Positions 13,822 through 25,250 of a DNA stretch of 64,000 nucleotides are shown one piece after another. The position numbers were made by a program, and so were the translations under genes. Location of the stretch: NCBI GenBank assembly GCA_946699065.1, contig CAMPDV010000216.1, positions 124,001 through 188,000 on the forward strand, read 5' to 3'. Each line of letters opens with the position of its first letter. Position 1 is the stretch's first letter. Under the pieces are notes generated by a model that did no database searches, had not been told where the DNA came from, and worked only from the letters and a program-made list of their open reading frames with translations. Origin of the DNA: Loxodes magnus (lineage: Eukaryota; Ciliophora; Karyorelictea; Loxodida; Loxodidae).

Positions 13822-13925
13822 AGCTTCATCAGAGGTGGGGAATTTAAGTACCCATAATTGACACATGTCGTCCTCTGCTTTGGTGATGCAATGAGACACA
13901 ATCCTACCATGTCCTTGGACCTACA
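13822..13925 (+). ncRNA. Structured RNA-like element, copy 2
   Basis: A diverged repeat of the core of copy 1: CTTCATCAGAGG, GGGGAA-T-TTAAGTACCCA, a GAC-ACAT-GTC hairpin, then TCCTCTGCTTTGG. Outer pairing CAGAGG/CCTCTG and inner TGGG/CCCA are kept although loop bases differ, which favours a conserved fold over chance. The outermost stem of copy 1 is not obvious here. A small self-complementary GTCC-TT-GGAC lies at the right end. Confidence 0.4.
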
Positions 13926-13960
13926 GCAAGTATTAAAGATTACGAGTATTCTAAAATTAT

Positions 13961-14026
13961 ATCAGTATTGAACAAGGTTTATCAGTATCTGATAATTTTA
14001 TCAGTAACAAACATTCTTGTCAGTAT
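13961..14026. repeat. Four phased TCAGTA motifs
   Basis: The hexamer TCAGTA occurs at 13962, 13982, 14001 and 14020, that is at steps of 20, 19 and 19 bases, three times preceded by TTA-T. Spacing of about two helical turns suggests a cluster of protein-binding sites or a decayed tandem repeat. Confidence 0.4.
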
Positions 14027-14043
14027 GAAACATTTTTTTTTAA

Positions 14044-14077
14044 AGAGCTGCGCACTAACGAGAGTGCTACGCGCTCT
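14044..14077. repeat. GC-rich inverted repeat (hairpin)
   Basis: AGAGC-T-GCGCACT is followed by a six-base loop and AGTGC-TA-CGCGCTCT, forming a stem of about 13 pairs with small bulges. It contains CTGCGC and CTACGC, as does the hairpin at 13063-13092. It could be the second end of a small element or part of an RNA. Confidence 0.5.
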
Positions 14078-14079
14078 AT

Positions 14080-17030
14080 AATCAAATTTATTTATTATTA
14101 TTTAAATTAATTTTTTCTTTACATAAGTTATTTTATCCATATCTAGCAAGACATTTATTTTATATAAATAAAAATTCTTGCATACATAACTTTATCTTTC
14201 CTTCTTCTACTCCCCATTTTAAAAATTCATAAAATAGCTTTAAAGTATTTATTGACTTTTATAAATTAAATTTCTAAATTTTTCCCCAATTGATGTCTAA
14301 TCCTTTTAGATAGCTTTTAGTAATAATGTTCCTTGAATCATAATAATTTTGTACATATGGAAATAAAAAATAGGAATATTATACATAAATTTAAAGGTAT
14401 TGGTTAATACTTGCAATGATATTATAATTTAATAATTTAATTTCTGATTCTAATATTCTGATATTTTAGTGGGTTTAATTAACTTAGAGTTGCCTATTTT
14501 AGTCTAAGTTGTACTATCTCTACTCTAAGTTTGATTAGTAAAATGAAGATTTGAATTTGCTTATCTAAATTAGCTTTCTCTTTTAAAATTTAATTAAATT
14601 ATTTGATTTAAGCTACTTATATTAAAATTTTAAGGTTTTAATACTTTTATTATTTATCTAATAATATAAAAATTAAGAAGCAACATTAGGAGTTTTATAT
14701 ATAACTAAGTCTTAAGAAATATATTGAAGTTATAACTATAAATCATAAAATAAGTAAAGGTTAGAGAGTACAAAACCTAAAAATATAAATAATGTAACTG
14801 ATTGTAACAATATACCTTTAGATCTATAAACTCTAAGGAATCTCTTTAAAATAATAAGTTATATATAAATGTAGATAACTGCCTTTTTAATAAATAATGC
14901 CACCGTTTGTCTTTCCTAGTTTTTAAATCAGAAAGGTTAAAATTACCTTTAGGATTTTAAAAGCGAAAAGTTAATCTCAACTTATAAATAGAAAGCTGAC
15001 GTTAATAACTTTAATTTTATTCTTAGCTTGTAAAAATAAGCTTAAATGATAATGATTGATTATTACTATAAATAAGTTCTAAGATCCAAATATTTTAAAT
15101 AATAGCCATTATTTTTCTGAATAATAGTACTTATATTTAAAATTATTATTCCTTTTATATTATAAAGGCTTTAGTAAGAACTAGGTTGTAGAAAATAAGA
15201 AAAGAGAAAGTATTTTACCCACTAGAATAATATAATACTTAATAATCTAAAATATAATAAAACACCTTTAATTTGGTTAAAAATAATAATTAATAAGAAT
15301 AAGCTTAAGTTCATAAGCAGCATTATCAATATAAATAGCAGGAAACTATTAACTATTATTTGATAATTTAAGTGAATAGTTTTGAGATTAACTTTAAATT
15401 AATTAGATATAAATTAAGAGAATAATTCAAATTTAATTTAATCATGCTTATTCTTAAGAGTATATTCATATAAAAATTACCTAAAAATAGCTTAAAACAT
15501 ATATAATTTGATCTTAGTTTAAATTCATTAATTTAAATAATAAGAACATAATTTAATAAAAATTATCAAGAACAAATAGATAAATCATTCTTAAAAAAAT
15601 CTAAATCATTAAATATATCAACAATTACTTATTTAAGGTAAAGGAAACTAAATTTAAATTAAGTGCATAAAACAGATCCTAAAAAATTGCAGAAGCTTAA
15701 AGTATTTTTTCTAGTTTTTATCTACAATTTTTATAAAAAAATATTAATTTCGAAAAAGATTTTAGCATATATCATTTCAAATTTAAAAAATTTGTATTCA
15801 TTATATTTTTATTTTATCTTACAACTTCGAAATGTAATAAAAGAAAAATGTATTTATGAATTATGCTAAAGAAACTTAAATATTAAAAAAATATAGAGGA
15901 CACTGGCTGAAGGTTTTTTTATTTCAAATATGATAATAAAAAAATAACTTTTATATGTTTCTTTAAGTGAAATATTTTGCTTTTAATGGTGCCTTTTCTG
16001 AGATTAAGATTTTGGCTAAATTTAAGTCATTGAATGCTTAAGATTAGAGTTTGATGAAATCATATTTTTAATAGGTATCTATTGAAATTTCTTGAAATAG
16101 AGCTATATAAATTTTATAAGGTTCTTGCAATGACTTTTATATCAATTGATGATAAACCTTCCAAACTAATAAATTTCTTTTTAAGTTAATTATATCCTTA
16201 AAATAATTTATAAAGCAATAATAATTCTTATTTTAAACATCTTTTAGATTTAACTCCAGAGTAATTTAAATAAAAGTTCTATTTACAATTTTATGATTTT
16301 AATAACTAAATACCTTAATTATTCTTTTAAAGTATTCCTTAGAATTAATTACATTCAGAATAATTTTTATATCAAACCTAACTTTATTTTCCTTTTTAGC
16401 TATGAAATATTAATTTATTTTATGTCTTAACTTAAACAATTGTATCATCTTTCCTTTTAAATATAAATTGATAAAAAGAGACAGCTCTTTCCAAATTTGT
16501 TCAATTTATTTCTTTTTATTTCACTTTTAATTACTTTATAGCAGTTCTACTTTGCTTTATAAAAATAAAATTAAAAGCTTATTTTAATAATACTCTAATC
16601 TATTTGATTATCTTTATACTCTCTAATTATTAATCTAAATATAGTGATATTACCTTATAAAGCTTTCATTTTTATAAGAAATAAATTAACTATGAATATG
16701 TGAAAATTGGTTCTTTATTATATTTATACTAGTATATCTAGTTTTTATCTCCTTGCTTTTATTTAGAAGGTAAATTTTATCTCTATTTGATATACTTCAA
16801 TTTCATATTTTTAGCTTTATATTTTAGTCTTATAACTTAATTAGAAGAGACTAAAGCTCTTTAATGCTTTGTTAATCCTTTTAATTGTTTTATCTTCTTT
16901 TTCCTTACTTTTATAAATGTAAATTTTGTATAGCTTCTTTATAATTTGCTAGTATATAGAAAAATTATCCTTAAACCAATAAAATATAAAAAGGCTCAAA
17001 TATAGAGTAAATAAGTATTCATATCTAGGA
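14080..17030. other. AT-rich intergenic region downstream of the receptor gene
   Basis: No supported gene. Several frames are open by default under the reassigned code, but codon-position GC gives no signal. The end of the minus-strand receptor gene is not marked by an in-frame TGA near 17030, so part of 16700-17030 could still be its tail. Confidence 0.4.
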
Positions 17031-20000
17031 GATCTTACTAACATCCAGTGAAAGCTATTTATGACATTCAGGCTTAAAATTCCGATAGTCTGGTTCTTCA
17101 AATCTCTCGATTATAGTGAATGATCTAAATTAGGAAATATTTACTGCTTTAATTTTCTGTGGATTGTTATACTCTAACTTAAATTAGCTTCATCCATCTT
17201 TGTAAGTACTTAACTGTTGCTATTATGATTTACTTTGCTTAGCTTTAGTAAGCTCGACTAATTTTCTGAATTAGTGTCCATCTTCTAAGATATTATTTCT
17301 TATTCTTGAGAGCTTAAATCTTGGATACTGCCTCGAGTATTGATAGCTATTTTATAGTAAGTCTACATTTTTATCAAATCACTTAGCATATTAACATTCG
17401 CTGATAACCTGAATGCGAATCTAAACCAGAGAGTGTTGTCTTTTACCTTTCTATATAGATATTTAGGGAAATATTTATATAGAACTATCAGAGTAATCAC
17501 TATAATACAAAATCATCCAGAAAATAGCAATAAAATTCAGGTTAGTTAATCTTAACCCTCAATAAAAAAGTGCAAAGTTGTGAGGAAACTAGACCAAATC
17601 ACGAGAGCGAAGCAACCAAACTAAAGACAGTTTAATCTTCCATAGTTATAAGGCTTTAGTTTATACGACATGATACCAAACAAAATAAAAGTTATAGTAT
17701 ATACTAATGAATGAACTTTCCTATTAAAATCACCTAAACACTAGTTGAGCAATGTTGCAACTACTTGGAAAAAACTTTAAAGAGACATAAAGTTAATAGA
17801 TTATCTAATTACAGTTTCCAGTCATAACTGTTGTATTAAAGGTTTAAAAAAGCTGATAGAAATTATAAAGAAGAAAGAGCAAATGGTTCCCGAAATTAAG
17901 TAGTCTAGGTGATCATCCCTCCAGCATAGAATGTAACAATCTCGTTGTAAAAAACTTTCATTGAAATTTAAACTTCCGCTCTTATCAAAATCTACCGCTT
18001 CTACACATTTAAAAACATCACTTATAGAATAGATAACCGGTACTAAACTGACCTAACTTAGAATAGGTAGAACATAAAATGAAATTTAAGTTATATATCT
18101 TATGACTAATATGTTCCATCGTACTTCTAACTTAAGAAATATTCATATAAGCATAGTCATTCATGTGACTGAAATAAAGATAACAATGTAAAACACCTGA
18201 CTGAATTATATAGCTCTTATATATTTAAGCCAGTAGAAATCAAACTTTAGAATTGAAATTATGTTTCACAAGTCTTCATTAACATATGACAAGCTTGGAC
18301 CAACAGAAAGAAACTAGCATTGCTAAATAATAAATAGAAAGTATTGCAGTCCATCAGTAAAAGTCATATATTTTTTATCTTTAATCTCTTCTATTTCTAA
18401 GTTTCTCCAACTTCTATAGCTTACTATTAGTAAAAGGCCTGAAATAAAGACTCAGATTGAGTATGTTATATAAACTAAATCTTCTCCTTTGTGAAACGCT
18501 TGAATATCTCTTTTTCTAAAAGGACAATCTATATCTTCTATAAAGTCTTTAGGAATTGCAGTAGTTCCATCTCCTCATATTATTTACTTTTCAAGCTATA
18601 GTATAACAGGACATGCTGCACAGAATGTTCCTATCTTCTAGTCTTTTCAAGTCTTATTTTAGTTGTCATTTCTTATGTTTATTATATCATAAACTTTAAG
18701 ATTTGGATCATTTGAATTCTTTTCTATTTATATTTTTCCTTAGCATCCCAATATTTTTATAGCTCTTAAGGCATTGTTTGTACTAGAATAGTCAAGGTAA
18801 TTTTATCCTGCTTGTATTTAATAATTTATAGCATTTCCTAGTAGTAGAGCAGCATCATAATTAAAGCAAGTTAGTCAGTAAGGATCATTTCCAAACACTT
18901 TTTAGTGCTTCTTTCTTACGAGATCTCCTAATTCCCCTCTATAAGAAGAAGGAGTGTATGAAAAAGCTCCTTTTATTACTTCTAAACTTTTTTTCCAATT
19001 TTAGTTTGTATCTGCTTGCTGTATTCATTCCGAGACAAACCATTCATTCGCTAGCCATACAAAATCTCCAGCTCTAGCTCCTAAATCATATAAATAGGGG
19101 AAAATAAATTCATAAGCATCATATTAAAAGCAGACACATATTCCAATTCTTGCTTTACTCTCGTAAAATGCTTTTACTTATGGTTTCCAATTTTCATCTC
19201 GAATTTCCTGTTCATTTAGATGATATTACCTTAAGTTCTCGGGATTAGCTACTTCTATTCCTCATTTCTAAGCTTCTCTTATTATGCTCATTCCAAGGTC
19301 TTAACCTCATTTATTAGATTAATACAAAATGGCTATTTTCTTTCATTTGTAGATTTGGATTAATCTAATTTAAAGCTAAGACATGTAAGCATCTGAATAG
19401 ATTGTTCTAACAAAGGTAGGAAATCTTGTTTTGTTAGATAAAATCTTGTTAGTTGTAACAGCTCCAACCACTGGAATATAGTTATCATGCTAGTATAAAA
19501 ACTGAAGTCAATTTGAAGTCATTCAAGATGTGTAAGGAGCTAGCATTCCTACTCCATATTTATCCTTTTGACTCTAATACTATTATTCTACGTAATCTGC
19601 TTCTCAAATAGTAGCTCCAATTCCATATCCATTTCCTTTCAGTATGAAGTTCTATAAAATTTCCTTTTTCTGATTTATTTCTAGAATCGCAAGCTCTGCT
19701 CCATGAATCACGTCTACCTAAGTAACTGCGATGGTACCATCAGAGTTAGAAATGTTAGATGAATATGAAATTTCAATTGTGACTTTATCACATGGAGGTG
19801 TTAACTCTGATCCTAGAAATATAAGTTCTTAAGTTCATTATATAGTTTTATTGCTTAAGTAAATTTAGCCTACTTCTTTTATCTCATTCCTCTAATAATT
19901 ATAAATTTTAAACTGACTTTCCTTCTTCAGCCCATTTTATAGAAATTTCTTAATATCTGCATTTCCATTAAAATGCTTTAGGAATATATTGATGCTGTCT

Positions 20001-20806
20001 ACAGTATGTTCAAATTATTCTAGTTGAGCCTACTCTTATGAAGAGAACAAGCCTAAAGAAATGAAAATTATTCCTTAGCGTTGATCTTTCTATTAGAGAA
20101 CCTTTTTATAAATTTCGATAAACGCATTTTATGGTAAAATTCATTGATAGCCTCTAGTATTCAAACTCAACATATCAGCAATTTCCTTTAGCTACTGTAG
20201 ATTATCTCCTTCAGCTAGGAATATAAAAATGCTTAATCCCTAGGATTTTAAAAGCTCTCCATAGAACAAAACTTTTTCCTATGCGTTAGTATCTCGAGGA
20301 ATTAAATATCTAACTACTAGATCTATTTATTCATCTTAATAAAATTAGACTAAAGAAGAATGTAAATTAGTACCTTGGAAGATTCCTATTCTTCTTCAGT
20401 TAAAGTAATGAAGTAAGATTATAGTTGCTTCTATTTCTTCCTTTTCATCTAGATCAGTAAAAACAGAACAATTTCATAATTTCCCATACTTTTACTGTCC
20501 AACTATGAGATGAATTATTTAGCTCTCATTACAAAATTTGGAGATCCAAAAAGTGAATATTTAGTTTTGGGTGATATCAACTATCATACTTATCGGAAGC
20601 TTTTTATTAATGTCTTATAAAGTAGAAGCAGTTTCATACTAGCTATTTATAATTAGCTGTATTACTTGCATCTAATACCTCTACTAAAGAGATTAAATCA
20701 CCAACTCTTTTAATTCTCTATTACTTCTTTCGCTATACAAAACATCAACGTATTATGTCTATGCATATTGACTAAAAAAGTTGAATATTAAGAGAAATAT
20801 AACCAT
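17030..20806 (-). CDS. Large multi-pass receptor with periplasmic-binding/ANF-type ligand-binding ectodomain
   Basis: ATG at 20806 starts a signal peptide (MVIFLLIFNFFSQYA). The next roughly 750 residues resemble the bilobed receptor family ligand-binding region (ANF/LIVBP type): for example KKIAILYQSNKWGQDLG and an IREAQKWGIEVA strand-helix unit around residue 500, and a GARAGDFVWLANEW stretch. About eight hydrophobic helices follow from residue 776 (ITYSIWVFISGLLLIVSY first), then a Ser/Gln-rich cytoplasmic tail. At least ten in-frame TGA codons fall where Trp is expected (checked in frame at codons 500 and 785), and many TAA/TAG codons fit Gln. A cell-surface sensor coupled to a multi-pass membrane module is the likely role; class C GPCR-like architecture is possible but unproven. 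No in-frame TGA occurs near 17030, so the C-terminus is uncertain. Confidence 0.85.
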
Positions 20807-22345
20807 TTTATATTATATATACAGCTTAAGAAGCCAATACTAATTTAGAAAATACAAATACAAGATCAATCCAAAACATTCTCTATACACCTGATCTAAT
20901 ATGCTTATATACCCTTTAGCATATAATTTAAGCCTATTTCACTTTAAGTAATCAGATGATTACTAACTACTATGATTTCTTAATTTTTGTATTATTTAGC
21001 TATAAATATTGCTTTATTATCTATTTAAGGATTCATATCTTTAATTTTTATTAGTTATCTCTAGAGATAAAAGGATCCAAATGTTTAATTATCACTCGAA
21101 TTTATCAGAGTTAATTATTTAAATATATGGTGAGAAGGTAATTTTGCTTTGCTGAATAAAAGGAAGAAATAGGCATAAAATAAGTATAAATAAGAGTAAG
21201 ATAGGGTTAGTTAAATTTATCTCAACATTAAGTAGATAGCAACTAGTTTGAGAATAAGGTAAGAACTATGCATTTTATTATATTAATCTCAGCATGGGAT
21301 TACAATCAGTTTTTATTAAGGTTTATAATGAAAATCAATTTAATACAATTCTTTAAATTTTAAATCCAAGTAAACCAAGAAATGAATAAGAGTATAATGA
21401 ACAAATCCTATTTATACACTTATAAGCAGTTAATTCCCATTATTTCAAACTAGAGTTTGAAAAGATTACTGAAATTACTCCGAAATAAAAGCAAACATTT
21501 CACTAGAAATTAAACTCCAATTTAAATAAATATTATAAGACTTTTAATTTAAATACTAGTAAATTAAATTTAAGCTTTTCTTTTAAATTTTAGAAATTTT
21601 AATTTTAATATTTCTAGGAAAACAAAAATTAAATAATAAGTTATAAATTCTAAGGCTTCATATAAATAAATTTTTTGGATAAAACTAAAAGGAAATTGCA
21701 TTAAACTTCATTTAGAGAACAAAAGAATTAGCAATTAAATTTATAAGATTAAATGTCTTCTATAAAACTTATAAAAAGTAAAGAATATAGAAATGATTTA
21801 AAGTTTTATTTATTTTATTTTAGTAAATAAAATTAATTTATTTTTTATTTAGTCCTATTAAATATTCCAGTTCTCTCATTTTTTAAGTGAAATTATTCGA
21901 AGATTACATTTCGAAACTTAGTCACTTAAACATTTATTAGAAATTTCTTTACTTTTTAAATATCTTATTTTTCTATATTTTTAGAGTTGAAAATTAGAAA
22001 TATTTAAATTTCTCAATTTAGCTTTTTTGAATTTAGTTGGCTTTATATTTTAAAGATTTCTACCCATTTGATTTAATATTTTTTAGTTGATTTAAGAAAA
22101 TATTAGCTTAACTTTAGATTTTATCCTATAGTATTTGATATATTTATCTTACTTAAAATCTAGAAAATTTGTTTATGTCTTCTAGAACTTAATCTACCTT
22201 TAGGGTTTTAGCTATATCTAATTTCTTACCAAATATATAATTTCTTTAAAGCTAATTTTCTTGTTTGCTATTATTTATTTGTATAAAATAAGGATTAAAT
22301 TAGGCTTCAATTCGTAAAATCTTAATTATCATAACTAAAATTACA
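20807..22345. other. Intergenic region without recognised gene
   Basis: AT-rich sequence between the receptor start and the end of the next minus-strand gene. It should contain the receptor promoter, but I see no motif I can defend. Short palindromic AT runs only. Confidence 0.45.
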
Positions 22346-22929
22346 TCAATTGATTTAAATTAGAATTAAGTTTATTTTTTAATTTTTTTCTGATCTCCAT
22401 AAATCTATTCAGATCTATTTTTATCTTCTATCTTTCTTCCTGAGTCATTGATATTCTAGCTTATTTTTACCTCTAACGGACCAAAAAATAATAATTTTTA
22501 TATAGCCTAAATCAGTTACCATTCTAATTTAATTCTATACCCTTCTTTTTTACTTCAAACTATATAAAAAGGATCTATAACTAGTTTCCTTTCAATACCT
22601 TGAATGGAATTACTTTATTATCCCAACTTCTTCTCTTAGTTATATTATTTTTACTTTGGACAAATAAGCCAAAGATTCAACATTATCTATCACAATATTA
22701 AAATATCATTGATTGTCTCAAAATTCTCCATCAAAAGCTAAAAAAACCAAGTGATTCTAAAATAAAAATTAATTATTTCTTAACTTAAAAAAACCATCAG
22801 ATTGAGAAATGGGAAGCCAAAGATACGAAATAACTAGAGCATTAAATATTTAAAATTGAGTGATTTATAGCTTTATTTGTAGATCAAAGGAAGATATTAT
22901 CCACCTTCAGTTTAACTAAGATAGTTCAT
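22346..22929 (-). CDS. Small two-exon gene, 181 aa, unknown function
   Basis: Exon 1 runs 22929-22795 (ATG, 45 codons) and exon 2 runs 22756-22346 (137 codons including TGA). The parts join in phase across a 38-base GT...TTTTAG intron. The frame has high first-position and low third-position GC. TGA must be read as Trp several times in exon 2 (for example GEFWDNQWYFN, RYWKETSY, EYQWLRKK) before the final TGA at 22348-22346. The product is basic at its C-terminal half (VRGKNKLEYQWLRKKDRR) and mixed hydrophobic in the first half. I recognise no domain. The tRNA gene lies about 530 bases upstream on the same strand. Confidence 0.6.
22757..22794 (-). other. 38-nt intron in the 181-aa gene
   Basis: On the minus strand this begins GTTTTTTTAAG and ends TTATTTTAG. 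Removing it joins codon ATG to AAT CAC in phase 0 and leads into the well-supported exon 2 frame; without removal the frame is wrong. Short AT-rich introns are usual in ciliates, but this one is inferred only from frame and signals. Confidence 0.5.
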
Positions 22930-23453
22930 AAAAATAATTAAGTTTCATAGTAAAGCCTTTTCATGGTTTGTAAAACAATTAAATGATTAAATAAATACTT
23001 AGTTAGATTTCATCAAAAATAAATGGATATTTTTAATTATAATTGAAGCATTAAAAACTATAAAAATATTTAGAAAATAGAAAGGATTATTTTAAGAACT
23101 TTTATATTAAAGGAAATCAAAAATACTAAAGAGAAAAATCTAAAATATTTATAAATATGAAGCTTATTCTTGTTTAGAATTATAATAATTCTTTACAGTT
23201 TTAAATGATAGATAAAAATCAAAAATCACAAAATATAGAAATCTCCTTTTAAATTAAAGGGACTAGATACATTTAAAAAAGAAGAATAATATTTGGAAAG
23301 CATTTGAATAATCACACACTTAAAAGTATTTATATAATTAAGCTTAAAAGCAATTAAAGATAAAAGATTGTTTATATTTAGCTTTATTTCAATCATTATT
23401 TCATTTATTTATTTTTAAATTTTATTAAATGTTTTACTATAAATTAAAACTAT

Positions 23454-23458
23454 AAAAA
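23454..23458 (-). terminator. Pol III terminator of the initiator tRNA gene
   Basis: A run of five T on the minus strand begins two bases after the tRNA 3' end, the typical RNA polymerase III stop signal. Confidence 0.7.
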
Positions 23459-23459
23459 T

Positions 23460-23530
23460 AGCGAGGAGTAGTTTCGATCTACCGACCTCTGGGTTATGGG
23501 CCCAGCGCGCTTCCACTGCGCTACCCCGCT
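23460..23530 (-). tRNA. Initiator tRNA-Met (anticodon CAT)
   Basis: A 71-nt cloverleaf with AGCGGGG/CCTCGCT acceptor stem, TAGCGCAGTGG D region (A-box), CTGGG CCCATAA CCCAG anticodon arm and GGTAG ATCGAAA CTACT T-arm. It carries the eukaryotic initiator hallmarks: A1-T72 closing pair, three G-C pairs in the anticodon stem, and A54/A60 in a T-loop that reads ATCGAAA instead of TTCRANN. No intron. CCA is not encoded. It decodes start ATG codons. Confidence 0.97.
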
Positions 23531-25010
23531 ATATTATTTATACTTTAACTCATCCTTTATAAATAGTTTAGTAACTTATAAAATCCCAGTATTATTTAAT
23601 TGAATCTTAAGTTAATTGATTTCTCTTTTCCTCTTCATTAACAATTTATTTATTATTTCATTTTTTATTTAGAACTTTAAAATATTGGATTTTTATTTTT
23701 AGACTAGCTATGCCTAAATTATATTCATAACTCTGAATATAATTTTGGATTTAGAAGGAAAATAAAATGATTATATTGTAACTGGAAAGATATTGATAAG
23801 TTTATATAGGTAATTTAGCCAATGTCAGCAAGTAGAAAACACTAAATGTATTTAAAAGGCTAAACATATAAAATATGCACTGAAAGATAAGCATTTGTTA
23901 TAATCACTCCAAAGAATTTAATAATTTAAGTAATCTAGGAATACTTATACCTTTAGAATTAAGTCTATATTTCTATAAATGCATTATTAAAATACTAAAC
24001 TCAAATATGTAAATTATCTTAAAGTTTATGCCAAAGCTATTATACTAAAACTAAAACCAAAAAAATTTAAAATAGTTAAACAAAGATTAGAGACATATAA
24101 TATAAATATAGACTTATGAACATTTGAATATTATAATATTTTATATCATTAAAATAATAGAAACAATTTTTATCACTAAAGCTAGTTTTTTAAATTATAA
24201 AGGATAATTTAATTTAAAATCTACTTTAGAACAAGAGAAAAGGACTAATGAGCTCAAAAAAATTTTCATAATAATCTTAAAATAATGATAGCCACTAAAA
24301 TAATTGATTATACTTTAATTTTAATCATATATTGAATAGGATATTTAATTAAAAATAAAATTGAATTAGTAAATTCGTAAAAAAGGAACTTGGATTAAGT
24401 CATTTTTGTTGTTTTATTTTTTATAAATTATTTTCTAACTTTAGTATTAATTTTTTTTATTTATTAGCAAATTATTTCTATAGAAGCTCAAAGCAAGATT
24501 CTTGGAAAATAATCTAAGACCGGTAATATAAATTTTATTAATAGAGTTTTATCTTTTATTTTAAGTGGATATACATTTAATAGTCTTTAAAACTTGTAAT
24601 TTATTTCAGAAATATTGTTATATTTTATATTTTAATTTATCTAAAGATTCTTAGTTTAGCCCTTTCGCTCAATATATTATATTTATTCATTTTTATTTTT
24701 CCTTTTCTTCTGCTTAATGAATCAAGTTTTAATTTTATCTTTATACACTACCTAGTTTTTGTAAATTTTTAGTATTAAATTAAAATAAGTTGAAACATTC
24801 TCAAATTATTACTAATGAAAGAGATAAATTTAAGAATCTTTTCATCGATTTCTATCTTAAAATCTAAATTTTATACAATTATTGATAAAATAAAGCTTAC
24901 TATTAATGAAGCAGTTGAGATTAATTTTTAATAGCTAGACGTACAATATGCTTTTTTTAAAACATTAATCCTTTTTATTTCACATCCTTAAAATATTTTT
25001 TTTAGATTGA
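23531..25010. other. AT-rich intergenic region, no gene seen
   Basis: Between the tRNA and the first U3 gene. The last 100 bases weakly resemble the flank F found before the other two U3 genes, including TTAAAATATTTT before the U3 3' end. Otherwise no supported feature. Confidence 0.45.
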
Positions 25011-25011
25011 T

Positions 25012-25164
25012 TATCTAGTCAGAACCACTTCTTCCCTTAGCGTCATCGATAACTCCTGCTGAGAAAAGTGCGTTAATCATCTTCCTAGATTGGGTTGGAG
25101 TCTCGTTTGTTGGAGCAAACGAGTAGAATCTCCTATAGAAGTGATCCTGTACGAGTACAGTCTT
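25012..25164 (-). ncRNA. U3 snoRNA, copy 1
   Basis: Read on the minus strand the RNA begins AAGACTGTACTCGTACAGG followed by GGATCACTTCTATAGGAG, matching the 5' domain of U3 (A' and A boxes; GGATCA-TTCTATAGG in yeast and animals), which pairs with 18S pre-rRNA. A stem-loop (CTCGTTTG/CAAACGAG) follows, then GATGA motifs as C'/C-type boxes and TTCTGA as box D near the 3' end. At about 153 nt it is short for U3, close to the compact trypanosome form. Copies 2 and 3 are almost identical over the whole RNA; this copy differs at one position (GAGAAAAG versus GGGAAAAG on the plus strand). Box A to box D spacing is exactly the same in all three. Confidence 0.88.
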
Positions 25165-25250
25165 ACTCTTATTTTTGTTAATTAAATATATAATATTTTC
25201 TTTTTATTCTATTAAGGTTTTAATCTTATAAACTAACCATTTCATCTTTT
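25165..25250 (-). promoter_or_regulatory. U3 promoter region, copy 1
   Basis: About 85 bases upstream of U3 are as conserved between copies as the RNA itself, then similarity falls. A TATA-like AT run (ATATTATATATTTAATTAAC on the minus strand) sits about 15-35 bases upstream of the start, and a second conserved word near -60 to -80 (ATGGTTAGTTTATAAG) could be the proximal/upstream snRNA element. Function is inferred from conservation and spacing. Confidence 0.55.

Noticed and set aside
13642-13910. Overlapping standard-code ORFs on both strands
   Set aside because: They lie across the tandem structured elements, where stems rather than codons are conserved between copies.
15663-15869. Standard-code ORF of 68 codons
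   Set aside because: Low-complexity AT-rich sequence, no repeat conservation, no coding-like codon-position GC.
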